A stretch of 9,077 nt of DNA, from the NCBI GenBank assembly GCA_013139935.1, contig WSZX01000440.1, positions 1-9,077 of the forward strand, written 5' to 3'. The position numbers were made by a program, and so were the translations under genes. The notes below the pieces were generated by a model. That model was not told the origin of the DNA. It did no database searches and worked only from the letters and a program-made list of their open reading frames with translations. Positions 6,610-9,077 of this stretch are shown here, piece by piece. Source of the stretch: Ardenticatenales bacterium (GTDB lineage: Bacteria > Chloroflexota > Anaerolineae > Promineifilales > UBA4811). The number at the start of each line of letters is the position of its first letter. Positions within the stretch are counted from its first letter, which is position 1.

Positions 6610-7680
6610 ATGCCTGTTACGGGTACAGACTGGCCTGGCGTCATTGGGCACGAATGGGCAATTGATCTGCTGGCAGGCGCGCTGCTCAACAACCGATTGG
6701 CTCACGCGTATCTATTGACCGGACCGGCCTTCATCGGCAAGACCACACTGGCGCGCGTTTTCGCACAAGCGCTCAATTGTGGCGCGGGGGACTCGGCACC
6801 GTGTCTCTCCTGCCGGTCGTGTCAACTCATCGCCAACGATGGGCATCCGGACGTCCGCCTGATCGAACCGGTGCTTTCCAGTTCCGGCCGGACCGAGACG
6901 CTCAGAATTGACCAGGTGCGCGGCCTGCAGAGAGAACTGGCGCTCTCTCCATACGAGGGACGATACCGTGTGGCCGTCATGACCCGTTTTCAACAGGCCT
7001 CCCTGGGTGCGGCCAACGCGCTGCTGAAAACACTGGAAGAGCCACCGGAGCGGGTGGTGCTGGTTCTCACTGCCGACTCGGTCAGTCCCCTCCTGCCTAC
7101 CATCGTCTCCCGCTGTCAATCCCTGGCTCTCCGGCCGTTGCCGCTGGAAAAGGTAGAGTCTGCGCTTCTGCTCCACTGGCATGCTAACGAGGGCCAGGCG
7201 AATCAATTGGCACATCTCTCCGGCGGCCGACTCGGGCTCGCTGTGCGTCTGCTCACCGATTCCCATCTGCTTGACCGTCGCAGGGAGCAGCTGGATGCTT
7301 TGGATGCACTTCTGGGAGAGGACCGAGCGGCGCGATTCAGATATGCAGAGAAGATGACTCGCACCAAACAAGGGACGATGGTCAGGGATGTGCTGGAACT
7401 CTGGTCAGGATGGTGGCGCGATGTGATGCTGACGGCCGCTTGGAAGGTGGGCTCGGCTCCCATCACCAACGTGGACCGGAAAGACCAGATACGGGCGGCC
7501 GCAAATCGCTACGGCATGGAATCCGCCGGCGCGGTGGTTCGATCCATCCAGGAAACCTTGCGTCAATTGGATCGCAACGCCAACACTCGGCTGGCGCTTG
7601 AAGTGCTCATGCTCAGTCTGCCCTATCGTTACCCAGTGGTGGGCGCTCGGCACTCGGCTGCTCTGGGGACTCTGCAGTGA
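6610..7680 (+). CDS. holB: DNA polymerase III subunit delta' (clamp loader)
   Basis: A 356-aa AAA+ clamp-loader subunit, part of the complex that loads the sliding clamp at replication. HAYLLTGPAFIGKTTLA (about 32-48) is the P-loop. C57, C65, C68 and C71 form the zinc module typical of DnaX and delta'. AANALLKTLEEPP (134-146) and SRC (167-169) are family hallmarks; SRC carries the arginine finger. Where DnaX has a Walker B DE pair, this protein reads VAVMTRFQQA, so ATP hydrolysis is unlikely, which favours delta' over gamma/tau. It also lacks the long DnaX C-terminus. ATG 6610 is chosen because homologues start just before the W..iiGhe segment; no Shine-Dalgarno is visible, and the 81-codon in-frame upstream extension is not protein-like. 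The 3' end overlaps the convergent kinase gene by 68 bp. Confidence 0.9.
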   Translation: MPVTGTDWPGVIGHEWAIDLLAGALLNNRLAHAYLLTGPAFIGKTTLARVFAQALNCGAGDSAPCLSCRSCQLIANDGHPDVRLIEPVLSSSGRTETLRIDQVRGLQRELALSPYEGRYRVAVMTRFQQASLGAANALLKTLEEPPERVVLVLTADSVSPLLPTIVSRCQSLALRPLPLEKVESALLLHWHANEGQANQLAHLSGGRLGLAVRLLTDSHLLDRRREQLDALDALLGEDRAARFRYAEKMTRTKQGTMVRDVLELWSGWWRDVMLTAAWKVGSAPITNVDRKDQIRAAANRYGMESAGAVVRSIQETLRQLDRNANTRLALEVLMLSLPYRYPVVGARHSAALGTLQ

Positions 7681-8710
7681 TCGGCAACACGATGGTGAAC
7701 GTAGATCCTTTCCCGGGATCGCTTTCCACCCACACCTGCCCCTGGTGATGCTCGACCACCGATTTGACGGTCGGAAGCCCCAGCCTGGTCCGGCGGCGCT
7801 GCCTGGTCGCTTCCTCGGAGCGAGATGATCCTTCAAAGATAGATGGCTGGTCGGCCGCTGGGATGCCGATTCCGTCATCCTGTACCCGCATCACGATCTG
7901 TTCGTCCTGCTGGTTGACCGTGACCAATACCTTTCCCCTCTCGGGTGCATACTTGATGGCATTGCCAATCAGGATTCTGACCGCTTGACGAAGACGGAGA
8001 GGGTTTCCATGGCTCGGGGGAAGATGGGAGGGCAACTCGAGTCCGAACGTTTGGCTCTTGACGTCCGCTCTGTGGCGCATCCCGTTCACGACATCCTGTA
8101 TCAGTGTGGGCAGGTGATAGCACTCTATCTCTTGTTCAAGACCGGCCTCAATTCGGGCCACATCAAGCTGGTCGCTGATCAGGGCAGTGATATTGTGCAC
8201 GTTGCGCCGGATTCGGCCAATGAATTCTGCCTGCGTCTCGTTGATTGGGCCCGCGCGCGATAGCAACTCCGCGTATCCCAGAATGGCAGTGAGCGGCGAC
8301 CGCACATCGTGGGAGACAATGGACACGAGTTCTGATTTAACACGGTCCAGTTCCTTGAAGCGGGTGATCTCCTGCATCACTGCTGCGCGCCCGACATCCT
8401 TGACGATGGTCACATGGGCAAGGTAGACTCGGCCATTGTCGAGCTGTATCTCAGCCTGGCGAGACGAGCGCTCTTTCCCTCCCAAGCCAAAGAGCTCAAT
8501 GATGTCCGTCCGGTCGATGACCGCCGTCAGCGGCATCCCGATGGATTCATCCTCAACGCGAAACACTGCCTGGGCGGCCCTATTCATCAGTGTGATGTTC
8601 TCGTCGGAGCCAATCGCGATGATCGGATCCTCCGAGTGATGCATAATCACCTCCAGCTTGCTACGATTGTCCTTGCTGTCATCAATTGCCAAGATGCAAT
8701 CCCTTGCCAC
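7613..8710 (-). CDS. PAS-domain sensor histidine kinase, soluble
   Basis: A 365-aa cytoplasmic two-component sensor with no membrane segment. A PAS domain (about 18-118) is followed by the dimerisation helix with H-box SHDVRSPL (phospho-acceptor H134). The ATPase domain has N-box GNAIKYAP (N250), G1 box QDDGIGIP (277-284), F-box IFEGSSR and a G2-like segment RLGLPTVKS. The G2 box lacks its first glycine (usually GxGLGL). The GTG start at 8710 has GGAGGT only 3 nt upstream and keeps the helix that normally leads into PAS. ATG 8644 (343 aa), with an equally good GGAGGT 4 nt upstream, is a real alternative. The Pro/Glu-rich last 22 residues are encoded antisense to the end of holB. No response regulator gene is adjacent within the window, so partner and signal are unknown. 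Confidence 0.92.
   Translation of the reverse strand: MARDCILAIDDSKDNRSKLEVIMHHSEDPIIAIGSDENITLMNRAAQAVFRVEDESIGMPLTAVIDRTDIIELFGLGGKERSSRQAEIQLDNGRVYLAHVTIVKDVGRAAVMQEITRFKELDRVKSELVSIVSHDVRSPLTAILGYAELLSRAGPINETQAEFIGRIRRNVHNITALISDQLDVARIEAGLEQEIECYHLPTLIQDVVNGMRHRADVKSQTFGLELPSHLPPSHGNPLRLRQAVRILIGNAIKYAPERGKVLVTVNQQDEQIVMRVQDDGIGIPAADQPSIFEGSSRSEEATRQRRRTRLGLPTVKSVVEHHQGQVWVESDPGKGSTFTIVLPITAESPEQPSAERPPLGNDRAD
8649..8654 (-). promoter_or_regulatory. Alternative ribosome binding site for the kinase
   Basis: GGAGGT on the minus strand, 4 nt before ATG 8644, in a CTGGAGGTG context nearly identical to the one before GTG 8710 (GGAGGT at 8719-8714). The two candidate starts are 22 codons apart and in frame. 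The sequence alone does not settle which is used. Confidence 0.45.
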
Positions 8711-9077
8711 GGCACCTCCAGAACAGTGGTCTCGCTGACTGCTATCGTACCACAGACGGAATCGGACAACAATAGAGTGTAGAATAACAAGCGAGGCACC
8801 GTCCCCTCTACCGTTCCGCTGCTGCACACACTTGCGCCTGCGGGCAGTGCAGCATACTATAGAGAATAAGTCAAATTCTCTCCTGAACGTTGACAAGGCA
8901 GCCCTAACACTACTCTGTTCAAACGCGGTTTTGAACAGAGTAAGCAAGACATAGATTTCCCGGGTTCACACGACACCAGCGATTGTGTCTGTTAGCAGCC
9001 AAGGAACATGCCCCGAGCCGGTACTCTTGGGCCTAACCTAGTTCATACGAGGTGCCAACGCCCTCAACATACTTTAT
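8711..9077. other. Non-coding end region upstream of the kinase
   Basis: No convincing gene is seen on either strand; the in-frame extension of the kinase through 8711-8947 is Cys/Arg-rich and unlike protein. It holds a perfect 13-bp inverted repeat (8911-8942) and a smaller one, AGAGAAT-N7-ATTCTCT (8861-8881). TTGACA occurs at 8890-8895 on the plus strand, 15 nt from a poor -10. A kinase promoter is probably here but I cannot place it firmly. The segment may also carry the 5' region of a gene beyond the window. Confidence 0.5.
8911..8942. repeat. Perfect 13-bp inverted repeat
   Basis: Arms TACTCTGTTCAAA (8911-8923) and TTTGAACAGAGTA (8930-8942) around the spacer CGCGGT. No U-run follows on either strand, so a simple intrinsic terminator is unlikely. 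A regulator operator or an RNA hairpin in the leader of a neighbouring gene is possible. It lies about 200 bp upstream of the kinase start. Confidence 0.75.

Noticed and set aside
8890..8916. Plus-strand promoter TTGACA-15-TACTCT overlapping the large inverted repeat
   Set aside because: The spacer is short and the -10 poor; I keep it only as a note in the intergenic entry.
8911..8942. SOS/LexA-type operator
   Set aside because: The arms read GTTC...GAAC outward, opposite to the GAAC-N4-GTTC order of Gram-positive-type SOS boxes, and the spacing differs.
8711..8947. 79-residue N-terminal extension of the kinase
   Set aside because: Composition is unlike protein, it covers the inverted repeats, and good Shine-Dalgarno sequences occur downstream at GTG 8710 and ATG 8644.

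Overview
The window looks like ordinary chromosomal DNA of a moderately GC-rich bacterium. By eye the best fit is Chloroflexota (Anaerolineae-like). The basis is a threonyl-tRNA synthetase without an N-terminal TGS domain under T-box control, a lipoprotein metallopeptidase on a long Thr/Pro-rich stalk, a soluble PAS histidine kinase with the H-box SHDVRSPL, and GC-rich codon use. This placement is inference; no 16S or marker search was possible.

Layout, left to right. Positions 70-1866 (minus) encode thrS. It is preceded by a complete T-box leader (about 1888-2162) with a threonine ACC specifier, the T-box bulge, a strong intrinsic terminator, and a near-consensus promoter TTGACA-16-TATAAT. 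Upstream of that, also on minus, lies a single tRNA-Val(GAC) gene (2463-2536) with its own promoter and a palindromic terminator. Next come a secreted M1-family zinc metallopeptidase lipoprotein (2662-4296) and, 58 bp upstream of it, a B12-binding-type radical SAM protein (4355-5941). These two are probably co-transcribed. A small unrecognised ORF with coding-like composition follows (6047-6514, minus), with a promoter placed directly at its start codon. On the plus strand, holB (DNA polymerase III delta') occupies 6610-7680. Its 3' end overlaps tail-to-tail by 68 bp with a minus-strand PAS histidine kinase (7613-8710). The last 367 bases hold no convincing gene but contain a perfect 13-bp inverted repeat (8911-8942).

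How the parts work together. thrS and tRNA-Val are translation functions, and thrS should be switched on by uncharged tRNA-Thr through transcription antitermination. The radical SAM/M1 pair has no obvious shared pathway. The histidine kinase has no response regulator beside it here. I see no mobile elements, CRISPR arrays, phage genes or defence system. The points most worth a second look are the T-box, the convergent gene overlap, the delta' subunit with a P-loop but no Walker B acidic pair, the small ORF behind a leaderless-type promoter, and the strong inverted repeat near the right end.
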